The notes under the pieces were generated by a model. That model had not been told where the DNA came from. It saw only the letters and a list, made by a program, of their open reading frames with translations, and ran no database searches. This document shows, in pieces, positions 26,961 through 36,085 of a DNA stretch of 64,000 nucleotides. The position numbers were made by a program, and so were the translations under genes. The stretch's first letter is position 1, and each line of letters opens with the position of its first letter. The DNA is taken from positions 4,087,860 through 4,151,859 of the forward strand of contig NZ_CP012036.1 of the NCBI RefSeq assembly GCF_001298445.1, written 5' to 3'. This DNA comes from Nostoc piscinale CENA21. Lineage in GTDB: Bacteria > Cyanobacteriota > Cyanobacteriia > Cyanobacteriales > Nostocaceae.

Positions 26961-27817
26961 AAATATTTTTTACGGTCATACAGAACGTGTCACGGCGCTG
27001 GCGTTCAGTCCCGATGGTCAGTACATTGTCAGTGGTAGTGAAGACAAGACGCTACGGATATGGGATACAAAAGGCAACTTGCTCCACACCCTCAAGGGTC
27101 ATACCGAGCCTGTCAGGGCGCTGGCGTTCAGTCCCGATGGTCAGTACATTGTCAGTGGCAGTAAAGACAAGACGCTAAGGTTGTGGGATATAAAAGGCAA
27201 CTTGCTCCAAACTCTCAAGGGTCATACCGAGACTGTCTGGGCGCTGGCGTTCAGTCCTGATGGTCAATACATTGTCAGTGCCAGTTTAGACTATACATTA
27301 CGGATGTGGGATACAAAAGGCAACTTGCTCCACATCCTCAAGGGTCATACCAATACTGTCACGGAGCTAGCGTTCAGTCCCGATGGTCAGTACATTGTTA
27401 GTAGTGGTTATGACAATACCCTACGTTTGTGGGATACAAAAGGCAACTTGCTGCACACCCTCAAGGGTCATACCAATGCTGTCAGGGCGCTGGCGTTCAG
27501 TCCCGATGGTCAGCACATTGTCAGTGGCAGTCATGACAATACGCTACGGTTGTGGGATGTAAAAGGCAACTTGCTCCACATCATCAAGGGTCATACCAAT
27601 ACTGTCACGGGGCTAGCGTTCAGTCCCGATGGTCAGTACATTGTCAGTGGTGGCAATCGGGAAAATACGCTACGGATGTGGGATACAAAAGGCAACTTGC
27701 TGCACACCCTCAAGGGTCATACCAATGCTGTCACGGAGCTAGCGTTCAGTCCCGATGGTCAGTACATTGTCAGTAGCAGTTCAGACAAGACGCTACGGAT
27801 GTGGATACAAAGGCAAC
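26961..27817 (+). pseudogene. Truncated WD40 gene: 7 nearly identical 123-bp repeats
   Basis: Seven WD40 repeats with consensus G-H-T-x-x-V-x-A-L-A-F-S-P-D-G-Q-Y-I-V-S-G-S-x-D-x-T-L-R-x-W-D-T-K-G-N-L-L, spaced 123 bp (one spacing is 126 because of an extra codon). At the DNA level the units are almost identical, pointing to recent expansion or gene conversion. There is no start codon before the first repeat: the frame is open from the IS end and the first ATG is 27079, inside repeat 2. The last repeat loses two bases (GGG to GG near 27801-27803 and AAAA to AAA near 27809-27811) just before PriA sequence begins. The rest of this WD40 gene is not in the window. Confidence 0.8.
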
Positions 27818-28444
27818 AAAGGCGCACATCGTACCTTGCTAACTCAATTTGCCAACGGTGAAGCAGATTTATTAGTCGGGACACAAATGTTAACCAAAGG
27901 TTTAGACTTACCCCAAGTCACACTGGTGGGAGTTGTGGCGGCGGATGGACTACTGCATTTATCAGACTACCGCGCCAGTGAACGGGCATTTCAAACTCTT
28001 ACCCAGGTGGCGGGACGTGCGGGGAGAGGTGATGATCCTGGGAGAGTGATAGTGCAGACTTACACCCCAGAAGATCCCGTAATTGCCGCAGTCTGCACCC
28101 ACGATTATCAATCTTTTTGCCAAACTGAGTTAGAAAAACGGCGTGACCTTGATTATCCTCCTTATGGCAGGTTAATTTTATTGCGTCTGAGCAGCCTTGA
28201 TCCCATTCAAGTGCAGAATAAAGCCCAAATTATCGCCGCAAACTTGGGTAACAACGAAGACTTTGAAATTCTCGGCCCTGCACCAGCCGGGGTGATGCGA
28301 GTCGCGAACCGTTACCGTTGGCAAATCTTATTAAAATTTAACCCTGATGAATTACCCCAGTTGCCCAATTGGGACGAAATTAGAGAATTATGTTGTGATG
28401 GCGTTAGCTTGACTATAGATGTTGATCCGATGAATATATTATGA
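27818..28444 (+). pseudogene. priA: PriA primosomal helicase, C-terminal fragment only
   Basis: 208 codons of the C-terminal end of the replication-restart helicase PriA. Helicase motifs V and VI are present (L-V-G-T-Q-M-L-T-K-G-L-D-L-P, then Q-V-A-G-R-A-G-R-G), followed by the V-I-V-Q-T-Y-T-P-E-D-P segment and the Y-P-P-Y-G-R-L C-terminal domain. Everything N-terminal (DNA-binding domain, Walker A and B, zinc-binding Cys set) is missing: PriA homology starts at K-G-A-H-R-T-L-L, joined directly to WD40 repeat DNA. If the two missing bases of the WD40 repeat are restored, WD40 and PriA would be in one frame. The cell must have a complete priA elsewhere or this join is an assembly chimera. Confidence 0.85.
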
Positions 28445-28467
28445 GGTTGGGTAGTTTTGGTTGAATT

Positions 28468-29769
28468 ATGGTGAAAAAAGTAGCGATCGTTGGTGCTGGC
28501 CCTAGCGGAGTTCTACTGGCTCACTATTTACTACATCGTCAGGAACAATATCAAATCGATATTTTTGATTTTCGTAGTGATCCCCGCACTGTCGCCTTTT
28601 CTAAGTCGCGCACCTTTTCGATTGTCCTCAGTCAACGCGGGATCAATGCTTTACAGCAAATTGAGGGACTAGAGGAAGCTGTGAAAGCCATTAGCTTAGA
28701 AACTAATGGAGCCGTACTGCATCAAAAGAATGGTAAAACACGGGTATTCAGTAGAAGCTACTCACAGTTAAGCCTTGATAGAACAAGCTTGGTAATTCAA
28801 TTATTAGAACAGTTGGCAATCAAAGGCAGCAATCAAGTTAATCTTCACTTCAATCATGAATGTACACAAGTAGATTTTGCTGCCAAGCAAGTAAAGTTTA
28901 AACAACTTGATACTGACGCAGAAATCACCGTTAATTATGACTTATTAATCGGTGCAGATGGGGCGCGTTCTGTAGTTAGGGAAGGTTTTCTGCAAACAGA
29001 TAACTTTCAGTGTGAACAAAATTATGTTGTGAATGACTACAAATCTCTTTTTCTACCACCATTAGACCCCAAATTAAATCTCAACTGGCAACAAAATAAA
29101 GTCAACTCTTGGCGGTTAGATAACAGTATCAATATTTTATTGGTTTATCAAATGGACAGCAGTTGGAGTGGTGTAATCTTGTTTCCGCACAAAGATAAAA
29201 CCATTCCTGAACTTACTACCAAACAAGAAGTATTAAACTATTTTCGCCAAAATTTCCCAGAAATCGCCCAAGTATTACCAGCATCAGAAGCGGAAGATTT
29301 TGCTAATAGACCTGTATCTAGAGTCCTAACAGTGCGCTGTAACCGCTATCATCACGGCGATAGTGTTTTGTTGATTGGAGATGCAGCACATGGAGTCTCC
29401 CCATCTCTCGGACAAGGTTGTAACGCCGCCTTGGAAGATGTAAATATTTTTAACCAAATTTTAGATGAATGTGCGGATAATTTAGCCGTGGCTGTAGAAA
29501 AGTTTAGTCTTCAACGTCAAGCTGATGGAATTGCTTTAGTAGAATTAAGTGATTACGCTTTTCCCACCTCTAAAAAGTTATTTGTTGAGTTGTTATTGAG
29601 GAACCGTTTGAGTAAATATTTCTTTCCCATTTTTCCCAAGTTCTTCTTACCTTCGTTATTTGAATTGGTCGCGGAAGGCAAACTTTCTTACTCGGAAATT
29701 TTCAACTTATATCAAGATTGGATAGCGAAAGTTAAAAAATCAAATCAACAAATTTTGGCAAAAATGTAA
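28468..29769 (+). CDS. FAD-dependent monooxygenase, kynurenine-3-monooxygenase-like
   Basis: A 433-residue class A flavoprotein monooxygenase. The N-terminal dinucleotide-binding motif is V-A-I-V-G-A-G-P-S-G-V-L-L-A. The D-G motif L-I-G-A-D-G-A-R-S is at about 160-168. The FAD ribityl-binding motif L-L-I-G-D-A-A-H-G-V-S-P-S-L-G-Q-G-C-N-A-A-L-E-D is at about 303-326. R-T-F-S-I-V-L-S-Q-R-G near residue 48 is the pattern of kynurenine 3-monooxygenase relatives. The substrate is not known and no other tryptophan-catabolism genes are nearby. It begins 24 bp after the priA fragment. A second FAD monooxygenase follows after a palindromic repeat. Confidence 0.85.
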   Translation: MVKKVAIVGAGPSGVLLAHYLLHRQEQYQIDIFDFRSDPRTVAFSKSRTFSIVLSQRGINALQQIEGLEEAVKAISLETNGAVLHQKNGKTRVFSRSYSQLSLDRTSLVIQLLEQLAIKGSNQVNLHFNHECTQVDFAAKQVKFKQLDTDAEITVNYDLLIGADGARSVVREGFLQTDNFQCEQNYVVNDYKSLFLPPLDPKLNLNWQQNKVNSWRLDNSINILLVYQMDSSWSGVILFPHKDKTIPELTTKQEVLNYFRQNFPEIAQVLPASEAEDFANRPVSRVLTVRCNRYHHGDSVLLIGDAAHGVSPSLGQGCNAALEDVNIFNQILDECADNLAVAVEKFSLQRQADGIALVELSDYAFPTSKKLFVELLLRNRLSKYFFPIFPKFFLPSLFELVAEGKLSYSEIFNLYQDWIAKVKKSNQQILAKM

Positions 29770-29857
29770 GAAGTAACTTTTTTGAGTACGAGTGTAAAAC
29801 CCAAAACTATTTAGAGGTTGTTTGAAAATTAGTTGGTTGTGATTATTAGTACTTCTT

Positions 29858-29931
29858 GATCCCCCCTAACCCCCCTTAAAAAGGGGGGAATTCTTCAAAG
29901 TCCCCCTTTTTAAGGGGGATTTAGGGGGATC
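29858..29931. repeat. 74-bp near-perfect palindromic repeat (GATCCCCCCTAA...TTAGGGGGATC)
   Basis: The ends GATCCCCCCTAA and TTAGGGGGATC pair with each other. Inside are two smaller palindromes (CCCCCCTTAAAAAGGGGGG and TCCCCCTTTTTAAGGGGGA). The unit can fold into a cruciform and is a typical dispersed palindrome of filamentous cyanobacterial genomes. It sits between two FAD-monooxygenase genes on the same strand and may attenuate read-through. Confidence 0.75.
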
Positions 29932-30016
29932 TAAAACATGACTACAAAAAGTTAAAAAATTTGCTGCCACCAGAAAAAGCAAACTACCCTGGATGTTAGG
30001 GCTATCTTGAGGTGTT

Positions 30017-31273
30017 GTGATGACTACTCATCTACCGACTAATGCGCTTGCAGACACAGATGTGAACCCAGCCCATGAGATTGTAGATCAACACACTACT
30101 GATTGTTGTATTGTTGGTGGCGGCCCGGCTGGGGTGGTTTTAGCTTTTTTGTTGGCGCGTCAAGGTATATCTGTAATGTTGCTAGAGGCGCATAAAGATT
30201 TTGACCGCGACTTTCGGGGAGATACAATTCACCCTTCGGTGATGCAAATTATGGAGGAATTGAATTTAAGCGATCGCCTCTTACAATTACCTCATGCTAA
30301 AATGCGGCAAATTCAAGTTAAAACTCCGCAAGATACTGTTACTCTGGCAGATTTTAGTCACCTCAAAACAAATTATCCCTACATTACAATGTTGCCCCAA
30401 GTCAAATTTTTGGAGTTCATCACCCAAGAAGCGCAACAATATCCAAATTTTCAATTGGTGATGGGTGCGAATGTCCAAGAATTAATTACAGAAGATGGGG
30501 TAGTGAAAGGAGTGCGTTATCGGGGTGGTGGTGGTTGGCACGAAGTCCGCGCTATGCTGACAGTCGGCGCAGATGGTCGTCACTCCAAGTTAAGACAAAT
30601 GGGAGAGTTTGCATCTATTGAAACTTCTCCACCAATGGATATTCTCTGGTTTCGCTTACCCCGCCATCCCGAAGAATTTGATGGGGGAATGGGACGTTTT
30701 GCACCTGGACATATTGTAGCGATGCTTGACCGTGGTACAGAGTGGCAAATTGCTTATGTAATTCCTAAAGGCGGCTATCAAAAACTACGGACGGCTGGTT
30801 TGGAGGAGTTAAAGAAATCGATTGTGGAAGTTGTGCCAGAATTAAGCGATCGCCTGTATACTCTTCAAGATTGGTCACAAGTCGCTTTTTTATCGGTAGA
30901 ATCAAGCCGGGTTAAACAGTGGTATCGTCCAGGGTTGTTACTCATTGGTGATGCTGCTCATATTATGTCTCCGGTTGGCGGTGTGGGAATTAACTACGCC
31001 ATTCAAGATGCAGTCGTAGCCGCTAATGTCCTCAGTCAACCTCTGCAAAATCGCCAAGTCAAGCTGAGTGACTTAGCTAAAGTTCAGCGTCAGCGAGAAT
31101 TACCGACACGCATTATTCAAGCATTTCAGACATTTATTCAAAAGCGAGTATTTGCACCTGTATTGTCTGCTAATCAGACTTTTCAACCGCCAGCATTGTT
31201 ACGCTTACCAATTTTGCGCGATTTACCCGCCAGATTAATTGCTTTGGGTGTGTTTCCGGTTCATGTGAAATAG
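30017..31273 (+). CDS. FAD-dependent aromatic monooxygenase / oxidoreductase
   Basis: A 418-residue PHBH-fold flavoprotein. The FAD motif is C-C-I-V-G-G-G-P-A-G-V-V-L-A-F (about 34-48), followed by a conserved R-G-D-T-I-H-P segment. The D-G motif is V-G-A-D-G-R-H-S (about 192-199) and the second FAD motif is L-L-I-G-D-A-A-H-I-M-S-P-V-G-G-V-G-I-N-Y (about 309-328). About 30 extra residues precede the Rossmann fold. Members of this group hydroxylate aromatic or isoprenoid substrates. The actual substrate is unknown. It is only distantly similar to the upstream FAD enzyme, so the pair is not a tandem duplication. Confidence 0.85.
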   Translation: MMTTHLPTNALADTDVNPAHEIVDQHTTDCCIVGGGPAGVVLAFLLARQGISVMLLEAHKDFDRDFRGDTIHPSVMQIMEELNLSDRLLQLPHAKMRQIQVKTPQDTVTLADFSHLKTNYPYITMLPQVKFLEFITQEAQQYPNFQLVMGANVQELITEDGVVKGVRYRGGGGWHEVRAMLTVGADGRHSKLRQMGEFASIETSPPMDILWFRLPRHPEEFDGGMGRFAPGHIVAMLDRGTEWQIAYVIPKGGYQKLRTAGLEELKKSIVEVVPELSDRLYTLQDWSQVAFLSVESSRVKQWYRPGLLLIGDAAHIMSPVGGVGINYAIQDAVVAANVLSQPLQNRQVKLSDLAKVQRQRELPTRIIQAFQTFIQKRVFAPVLSANQTFQPPALLRLPILRDLPARLIALGVFPVHVK

Positions 31274-31419
31274 TCTTTTAAATACCTTTCTTTGTTTCAA
31301 TTCCTAATAGTTTTCAGATTGTTTTCTGTAATTCACGTATTACTTTAGTCTGCTCATAGTAGGAAGGCTAGTTTTGCATTTGCTGACAACGTATTTATAT
31401 CAAAAGTAATTGCAACTAT

Positions 31420-31779
31420 TTAATTTGGCGAAGCCGTGTTTTGACGTGTGCTACGCTTGCGATCGCTTTTCCTTGTACCTCCAGCTTTCTGATACTCATA
31501 ACTATTGTTGCCATATTTGTAAGAAATACCACGCAAGAACTTGTCAGAATAGTCTGCCACAGTCTTTTCATTTTCCAAGATTTGGGTTCGCAAGACATCA
31601 ACATCAGAGAGAGCAGAATTGTATGCTTCTATAGAATTTCGGAGGCTTTCAATTTTTTCCGTATAATCTTGGACTGTTAAACCTTCTCCAACATCGAGAG
31701 TCGGACTAATAGATTTAATGCCTGCTAGACGTACTTGAGCTTTATCTAAAGTACGTGAATTGCGTCTTTTTCTTGCCAT
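31420..31779 (-). CDS. Basic hypothetical protein (119 aa)
   Basis: 119 residues with basic ends (M-A-R-K-R-R-N-S-R at the start, a Lys/Arg-rich tail) and a middle helical segment with coiled-coil character (about 40-75, I-E-S-L-R-N-S-I-E-A-Y-N-S-A-L). No TM segment. The highly charged ends suggest nucleic-acid or phage/plasmid-type structural function, but no domain is recognisable. Overlapping frames on the other strand lack this amino-acid logic. It lies at the left edge of the accessory block that holds the CHAT operon. Confidence 0.6.
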   Translation of the reverse strand: MARKRRNSRTLDKAQVRLAGIKSISPTLDVGEGLTVQDYTEKIESLRNSIEAYNSALSDVDVLRTQILENEKTVADYSDKFLRGISYKYGNNSYEYQKAGGTRKSDRKRSTRQNTASPN

Positions 31780-32420
31780 AATTAATACTGATTTTTAATT
31801 TACTGATAACTCTATAGTGGACAATATGAGAAAAAAATTGTCATACGTAAAATTATTGATTTTTTAAAAAAAACTTAAAGTTTGTAGAATTTATCTTCCA
31901 CAATGAGCAAAACACGGAAACGTTAAAGCAGAAGTTCTTACACAATGAACAAAACACGGAAACGTTAAAGTGGAAGCTCTTACACAATGAACAAAACACG
32001 GAAACTTTAAAGTGGAAGTTGCTGCACGATAAGCGGAAGCTCTTACACAATGAAAGAAACACGGAAACGTTAAAGTGGAAACTGCTGCACGACAAGCGGA
32101 AGCTCTTACACAATGAAAGAAACACGGAAACGTTAAAGTAGAAGTTGCTGCACGACAAGCAGAAGCTATTATTGTGTTGAGAATTAGTATTTGTGCGATC
32201 GCTTTGGGAGTTTTTGGTAAGGGCGATCGCCAAGTTAAACTATTTACATAATTATTTTGGAAAGTTTTGCTGTGCGACAAAGATACGATCGCAATTCATC
32301 TTGCAATCAAAAATCTATTCGTGATTACAAAACGTAAATATTCAGAAAACGCTTACCAATGACAAATGACAAATGACAACCCGTAAAATTGCTAGAATGT
32401 ACCACAAAAGCGATACATAA
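31780..32420. other. Non-coding region upstream of the CHAT operon
   Basis: A 641-bp gap. Apart from the repeat at 31899-32171, the plus-strand frame of the last repeat unit continues through A-I-I-V-L-R-I-S-I-C-A-I-A-L-G-V-F-G-K-G to a stop at 32250, which may be the decayed 3' end of an old gene. 32250-32420 contains HIP1-like sites and AT-rich DNA that should carry the operon promoter; GACAAATGACAAATGACAA at 32357-32376 is a small direct repeat. Confidence 0.45.
31899..32171. repeat. Tandem repeat of 42- and 63-bp units (21-bp modules)
   Basis: Units starting CACAATGA occur at 31899, 31941, 31983, 32046 and 32109, so spacings are 42, 42, 63 and 63 bp. The 63-bp form adds a 21-bp module (TGCTGCACGACAAGCGGAAGC). 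On the plus strand one phase reads as heptad-like peptide repeats (K-L-L-H-N-E-R, N-T-E-T-L-K-W, K-L-L-H-D-K-R) with only one internal stop, near 32139. Another phase reads V-E-V-A-A-R-Q-A-E-A at each 63-bp unit. This looks like the remains of a coiled-coil gene, or a 21-bp modular DNA repeat. There are no spacers as in CRISPR. Confidence 0.7.
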
Positions 32421-35400
32421 TTGCGGCAGATGCTCAAGCAACTTTGGCAGTGGCTCAAGAGGTCTTTTGGGCGTTTATTTGGCAGAAAGCATTCCCCAGT
32501 GAGGGAACAGAACAAAGTAGAACCACCGCAACGGCTAACAGATGCGGAGTATGAATCTTTGTTTCTCCAGTTGTTAGCAGAAGTCAATGATGGCTTGACT
32601 ACAGGGGGAGCAAAAGGTTTCTTGGCTGCAAGGCGCATCAATGAGGGTGATTTGGTGGAGTGGTTGCGGGATTTTGGCGAAAGATTGTTAGCTTCAGCTA
32701 CACCAAATGATGAATTAGCAAATTGGATGGTGCGGTTGGGTGAGTTGAGTATTGGGGAAGTTAGTGATGTTGCGGGTAATATTGGGAGGCGTTTGGGGGG
32801 AGGAGACACGAACCGCAGAGGCGCAGAGGACGCGGAGGAAGAAGCGGAAGTAGAAGGATTTACACTTGATGAGTTTTTGATTAAGTTACAACAGGATGCA
32901 AATTTATTTCAGCAAGTTGCCCAGCAGTTAGAAATTGAGACAACCGATCCACAAGTACTTATTGAAGCACTGCTTAATCAAACTATCGCATCTTACGATA
33001 AAGCTATAGAATTTAAACCCGATGATTACGAAGCTTGGCACAACCGGGGTGAGATACTATTTAATTTAGGGCAGTTAGAACAAGCGATCGCATCTTTTGA
33101 TAAAGCCATAGAATTTAAAGGTGACTATCACGAAGCTTGGTGCGAAAAGGGTGTGGCGCTGGCTAATTTAAAGCAGTATGAAAAAGCGATCGCATCTTTT
33201 GATAAAGCCATAGAATTTAAAGGTGACTATTACGAAGCTTGGTACAACCGGGGTAATTCGCTGGGTAATTTGAAGCAGTTAGAACAAGCGATCGCATGTT
33301 ACGACAAAGCCATAGAATTTAAAGGTGACTATTACAAAGCTTGGTACAGCAGGGGTTTGGCACTGCTTAACTTGGGGCGATTTGAAGAAGCGATCGCATC
33401 TTACGACAAAGTCATAAAATTCAAACATGATTATCCTGAAACTTGGTACAGTAGGGGTTGGGCGCTGGGTAAATTGGGGCGATTTGAAGAAGCGATCGCA
33501 TCTTACGACAAAACCATAGAATTCAAACATGATTATCCTGAAGCTTGGACTAACCGTGGGATAATGTTGGATAACCTCAACTTATATCAAGAAGCACTTA
33601 CCTCGTTTGAAACTGCTTTGCAAATCAATCCCAACTTTCCAGAAGTGTTCAATGCTTGGAATGGTAAGGGTAATACATTATTCAGTTTAGGGGAATTGGA
33701 ACAAGCGATCGCATCTTACGATAAAGCCATAGAATCCAAACCTGACTATCACCACGCTTGGATTAACCGAGGTAATGCAGCAGGAAAGGTAACTGGAGAG
33801 AAGACAGATTTTTCCTTTACATTTGCTTTACCTAATACAGCAGCATCTAACCTGGCTTTAATATTTAACAATTCTAATTTAAATAAACGTGGCTATGAAG
33901 GAAAATTAGCCAGCTATGACGAAGGATTGAAGCATTGTCAGCAAGACACTCATCCAGAAGGTTGGGGTGAGTTGCATGGGGCAATAGGTAATGCTCATTA
34001 CTTCCGAGGACGAGGTAATTATAACGCCCGCTATTTTTGGCGCAAAGCTATTAACAGTTACAAAACGGCACTGCAAACTCTCACCGCAATAGATTTTCCT
34101 GAGTTGCATCTGGAAGTTTTGCAAAATTTAATTCGCGTGCTGTTAGATTTGGAAGAAACAGTCGAAGCCACGGAACTCCAGCGCCAGGGTACAGATTTAT
34201 TACGGCGTTTATTAAATGAACCAAATCGCTCCGAGCAAAGCAAAAAGCAACTAGCTCTAAAATTTGCTTGGATTCAGCAATTAACTGTTGATTTAGCCGT
34301 GCAGTCTGGAGATTTGCTGCAAGCGATTGAATTAGCAGAAGCAGGCAAAAATACTTGCTTGCATTGGTTTTTGGATGGATGGAGCGATGAAATTTCTTCT
34401 CCTAATTATTCAGAAATACAACAACTGCTTAATCCTTCAACTGCCATTGTTTATTGGCATCTCAGTTCTTACGCCTTACACACTTTCATTCTTAAACATA
34501 ACGCCCCGTCACCGATTGTTTTGGGAAACACCGAGTTTTTAACTCAGGCGCAACGTCTACGGGATTTTGAAGACTGGGTGAAAAAATGGAACGAACAATA
34601 CGCCGATTATCGCAAGGGTAAAGACAAGCAAGGCGAAAAAAATAGAACATGGCGCGACAATTTACCCGAAATGCTTCGGAATCTGCGTCATATTCTCGAT
34701 ATCAATGCTGTCGTCTCAACAATTCCAGATATTACTCAACTAATTCTCATTCCTCACCGCGACTTGCACCGCTTCCCTCTTCATGCACTGTTTCCACCTG
34801 AATTTATCATCAGCTATTTACCCAGCGCAAAAATTGGATCTATCCCTGTTAAGAAAGACAACCATAACCAAAAAAATTTACTTAGCATTGAACATCCCAA
34901 CAGTAAGGGTTATCCCTCATTAGACTTCGCCGAAATCGAATCGGAAGCTATCAGCCAAATGTTCGCCAACCCTACACGTCTGCATTCCGAACAAGCTACA
35001 CAAAAAGCACTGATAAATGCTTTGCCCCAAGGCTACAATGTTTTTCACTTTACAGGACATGGTGTATATAACTTCCAACATCCGGCGTTATCTTTTTTGG
35101 CATTAGCAGGTGAAGAAAAGTTAACTTTAGCGGATATCTACAACTTTAATTTGCAAAGCTACCAACTCGTCACTTTAGCAGCTTGCGAAACTGCAATCAC
35201 CGGAAATCACACCATCACCACAGAATATGTAGGGCTTGTCAGTGGCTTTATGGGTTGCGGTGTGGCTCATGTCGTCAGTACCCTGTGGACTGTAGAATCA
35301 GCCGCTAGTGCTTTGGTGATGATTCAGTTTTACCAACTGCTGCAACAAGGTAAACCAGAAACCATCGCCTTGGCTGAAGCTACCCAATGGTTGCGAAATG

Positions 35401-35600
35401 TCACAAATGCAGAACTAGCACAATGGTATGTAGCGCAAATTGCCAAACTTCCTGAAAATGAAGGACTGCTTCGCCGTTTCTGGTCACGCCATTTAGATAA
35501 GCTTAAGAATGATCCAGAACCTAGTAAACAACCCTATAATCACCCTTACTTCTGGGCAGCTTTTACCATTACTGGCAATTTTTCATCATGCAACCATTAG
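32421..35600 (+). CDS. TPR-CHAT caspase-like protease
   Basis: A 1059-residue cytosolic protein. Residues 1-25 form a basic amphipathic segment (L-W-Q-W-L-K-R-S-F-G-R-L-F-G-R-K). A helical region runs to about 185, then eight 34-residue TPRs (about 190-465), a divergent helical region, and a C-terminal CHAT domain (about 770-1050). The CHAT catalytic dyad is visible: His880 in F-H-F-T-G-H-G and Cys922 in T-L-A-A-C-E-T-A. CHAT domains are caspase/separase-like proteases; TPR-CHAT proteins include Csx29 of the Craspase complex and proteases beside bacterial gasdermins. The next gene starts 13 bp before this one stops, so the two are coupled. I infer a sensor-protease whose target may be one of the next two proteins. 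The upstream leader is repeat-rich. Confidence 0.9.
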   Translation: MRQMLKQLWQWLKRSFGRLFGRKHSPVREQNKVEPPQRLTDAEYESLFLQLLAEVNDGLTTGGAKGFLAARRINEGDLVEWLRDFGERLLASATPNDELANWMVRLGELSIGEVSDVAGNIGRRLGGGDTNRRGAEDAEEEAEVEGFTLDEFLIKLQQDANLFQQVAQQLEIETTDPQVLIEALLNQTIASYDKAIEFKPDDYEAWHNRGEILFNLGQLEQAIASFDKAIEFKGDYHEAWCEKGVALANLKQYEKAIASFDKAIEFKGDYYEAWYNRGNSLGNLKQLEQAIACYDKAIEFKGDYYKAWYSRGLALLNLGRFEEAIASYDKVIKFKHDYPETWYSRGWALGKLGRFEEAIASYDKTIEFKHDYPEAWTNRGIMLDNLNLYQEALTSFETALQINPNFPEVFNAWNGKGNTLFSLGELEQAIASYDKAIESKPDYHHAWINRGNAAGKVTGEKTDFSFTFALPNTAASNLALIFNNSNLNKRGYEGKLASYDEGLKHCQQDTHPEGWGELHGAIGNAHYFRGRGNYNARYFWRKAINSYKTALQTLTAIDFPELHLEVLQNLIRVLLDLEETVEATELQRQGTDLLRRLLNEPNRSEQSKKQLALKFAWIQQLTVDLAVQSGDLLQAIELAEAGKNTCLHWFLDGWSDEISSPNYSEIQQLLNPSTAIVYWHLSSYALHTFILKHNAPSPIVLGNTEFLTQAQRLRDFEDWVKKWNEQYADYRKGKDKQGEKNRTWRDNLPEMLRNLRHILDINAVVSTIPDITQLILIPHRDLHRFPLHALFPPEFIISYLPSAKIGSIPVKKDNHNQKNLLSIEHPNSKGYPSLDFAEIESEAISQMFANPTRLHSEQATQKALINALPQGYNVFHFTGHGVYNFQHPALSFLALAGEEKLTLADIYNFNLQSYQLVTLAACETAITGNHTITTEYVGLVSGFMGCGVAHVVSTLWTVESAASALVMIQFYQLLQQGKPETIALAEATQWLRNVTNAELAQWYVAQIAKLPENEGLLRRFWSRHLDKLKNDPEPSKQPYNHPYFWAAFTITGNFSSCNH

Positions 35601-36010
35601 AAGCATCGGAACTAAAAGCCTTTATTTTTGCACTCTCCCGTCTTGATTCACCATTACCAAGTCATATTCAGGCGCAACTACAGACAATTAATATTCCTGA
35701 CGATATTGATCAACTATATGCGATCGCCATCAGTCACCCTTCCCTAAAAGCAGCCTACGAACGAGTATATGACAATATAGATGCGATCGCTCAATTCCGC
35801 AGTAAAGGTGTGGAAAGTTTACCTCAATATAAGCCAGATTCCACAAATACAGAAATTGACAATGCTTCGAGAGAAATTGAAGAGCAGCTAGTCAAATTTG
35901 ACCAAAAAGTTGATCAAAATAAATTAGCAATATTAGCCAAGCAAATTTTTCAGGCGTTAAATCCTGTAAAAACAGCGAAAAAAGTCATTAACACCATTCT
36001 TTCTTTATGA
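35588..36010 (+). CDS. Small helical partner protein of the CHAT operon (140 aa)
   Basis: 140 residues, overlapping the end of the CHAT gene by 13 bp. The first 65 residues form a compact helical domain with the pattern L-P-x-x-I-Q-x-x-L-x-x-I-x-I-P-x-x-I-x-x-L-Y-x-I-A-x-x-x-P-x-L-x-x-x-Y. A charged helix (about 90-125) and a hydrophobic end follow. The N-terminal pattern resembles the small adaptor ('effector-associated') domains seen in conflict systems, but I cannot name the family. The tight overlap implies a stoichiometric partner, substrate or inhibitor of the protease. Confidence 0.75.
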   Translation: MQPLEASELKAFIFALSRLDSPLPSHIQAQLQTINIPDDIDQLYAIAISHPSLKAAYERVYDNIDAIAQFRSKGVESLPQYKPDSTNTEIDNASREIEEQLVKFDQKVDQNKLAILAKQIFQALNPVKTAKKVINTILSL

Positions 36011-36085
36011 ATAGACTTCTTGCAAAAGTCATAATTCTAGCGTCTTTCTTTGCGTCTTTGCGCCTTTGCGCGAAACAAAAACATT

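Noticed and set aside
28468..31273. The two FAD monooxygenases as a recent tandem duplication
   Set aside because: Apart from FAD motifs their sequences differ strongly and lengths and N-termini do not match.
31899..32171. Possible CRISPR array
   Set aside because: Whole units repeat without variable spacers; spacing is a multiple of 21, as in coding or modular repeats.
31853..32280. Minus-strand genes of 126 and 129 codons across the tandem repeat
   Set aside because: Both are read-through of the repeat in two phases with Cys/Phe/Ser-rich, non-protein-like composition and no ribosome-binding site.
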